Assembly: GCA_913046155.1 (NCBI GenBank)
Contig: CAJWRY010000027.1
Span: forward strand, 1 to 13,990
Source: an uncultured Candidatus Nemicrothrix sp.
GTDB taxonomy: Bacteria > Actinomycetota > Acidimicrobiia > Acidimicrobiales > UBA8592
Direction: 5' to 3'
DNA: 13,990 nucleotides
How positions within the stretch are numbered: position 1 is the first letter of the stretch; the number at the start of each line of letters is the position of its first letter. The notes below the pieces were generated by a model that made no database searches, was not told the DNA's origin, and saw only the letters and a list, made by a program, of their open reading frames with translations. Position numbers and translations under genes: made by a program. Positions 13,834 to 13,990 of this stretch are shown in pieces.

Positions 13834-13990
13834 ATGTACCAACGGAGCAGACCGCTGAACTTGCTTAGAGTATTCGTAACGACTCTATGTGGAGGGATTC
13901 TTTTACTAGTATCAGGGTGTATAAAAGTAAACTTAGAGATAAATGTTAATGAAGATGGCTCAGGTACTTACGGAGGGGAATTCGCAATAA
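13834..13990 (+). CDS. LppM-like lipoprotein (partial, C-terminus outside the window)
   Basis: The first 52 residues of a lipoprotein that continues past the right edge. The signal peptide has Arg4, Arg6 and Arg12, a hydrophobic core at 13-27, and a lipobox VSGC with lipidated Cys29. Immediately after the cysteine comes IKVNLEINVNEDGSGTYGG, a beta-strand pattern like the start of LppM-domain proteins of actinobacteria and some other lineages. The ATG at 13834 lies just after TTAGGAA. The Shine-Dalgarno match is very close to the start, and a downstream TTG at 13861 is possible. The gene is 19 bases after the preceding gene, so the two could be co-transcribed. The family call rests on a short segment. 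Confidence 0.6.
   Translation, partial: MYQRSRPLNLLRVFVTTLCGGILLLVSGCIKVNLEINVNEDGSGTYGGEFAI

Noticed and set aside
1..13990. CRISPR arrays, insertion sequences, tRNA or rRNA genes, and defence systems
   Set aside because: I found no repeat-spacer pattern, no transposase, no integrase, no clover-leaf sequence and no recognised restriction or toxin-antitoxin pair. The ART-like protein alone is not enough to claim a defence system.

Overview
The window is a gene-dense, non-mobile stretch of bacterial chromosome with balanced base composition. It holds 14 complete protein genes and two partial ones at the edges. I see no rRNA, tRNA, insertion sequence, CRISPR array or phage module. Three things suggest an actinobacterium, possibly a free-living aquatic Acidimicrobiia-like lineage. 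One is an SCO6745-type protein. The second is a dihydrodipicolinate-reductase-like protein of the kind common in actinobacteria. The third is an LppM-like lipoprotein at the right edge. Several candidate promoters also have a -10 of the TANNNT type. This placement is an inference from family content and was not tested; other aquatic lineages are possible.

Left part (1-4143): a partial peroxiredoxin (-) is divergent from a TauD/TfdA-type Fe(II)/2-oxoglutarate dioxygenase (+). The dioxygenase converges on a minus-strand series made of a class II aldolase/adducin-family protein, a DUF418 membrane protein and an SCO6745-like protein. The last two are 21 bases apart and look co-transcribed. Middle (4255-5858): a flavin-type PNPOx-fold protein (+) converges on the dihydrodipicolinate-reductase-like oxidoreductase (-).

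Right-centre (5955-12252): six consecutive plus-strand genes form a probable operon. They encode a VOC-fold protein, an HD-domain protein, a lipoprotein epoxide-hydrolase-like alpha/beta hydrolase, a membrane desaturase fused to a Rieske ferredoxin (resembling MocD plus MocE), an EamA transporter, and a PEP-utiliser-type phosphohistidine protein without an ATP-grasp domain. The spacing is 24 bases, 6 bases, an 8-base overlap, 54 bases and 42 bases. The content suggests oxidative breakdown or remodelling of a small organic compound, with membrane di-iron and Rieske chemistry, an epoxide/ester hydrolase outside the membrane, an exporter or importer, and a possible phosphotransfer step. The substrate cannot be read from the sequence.

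Right edge (12249-13990): an NAD(P)-dependent epimerase/reductase (-), a small protein with an ADP-ribosyltransferase-like sequence pattern (+), and the start of an LppM-like lipoprotein (+).

All three convergent gene pairs end with the same 4-base overlap of stop codons (TTAG, CTAG, TTAG), so no intergenic terminator separates them. Several genes appear to use TTG starts, two of them backed by good ribosome-binding sites.
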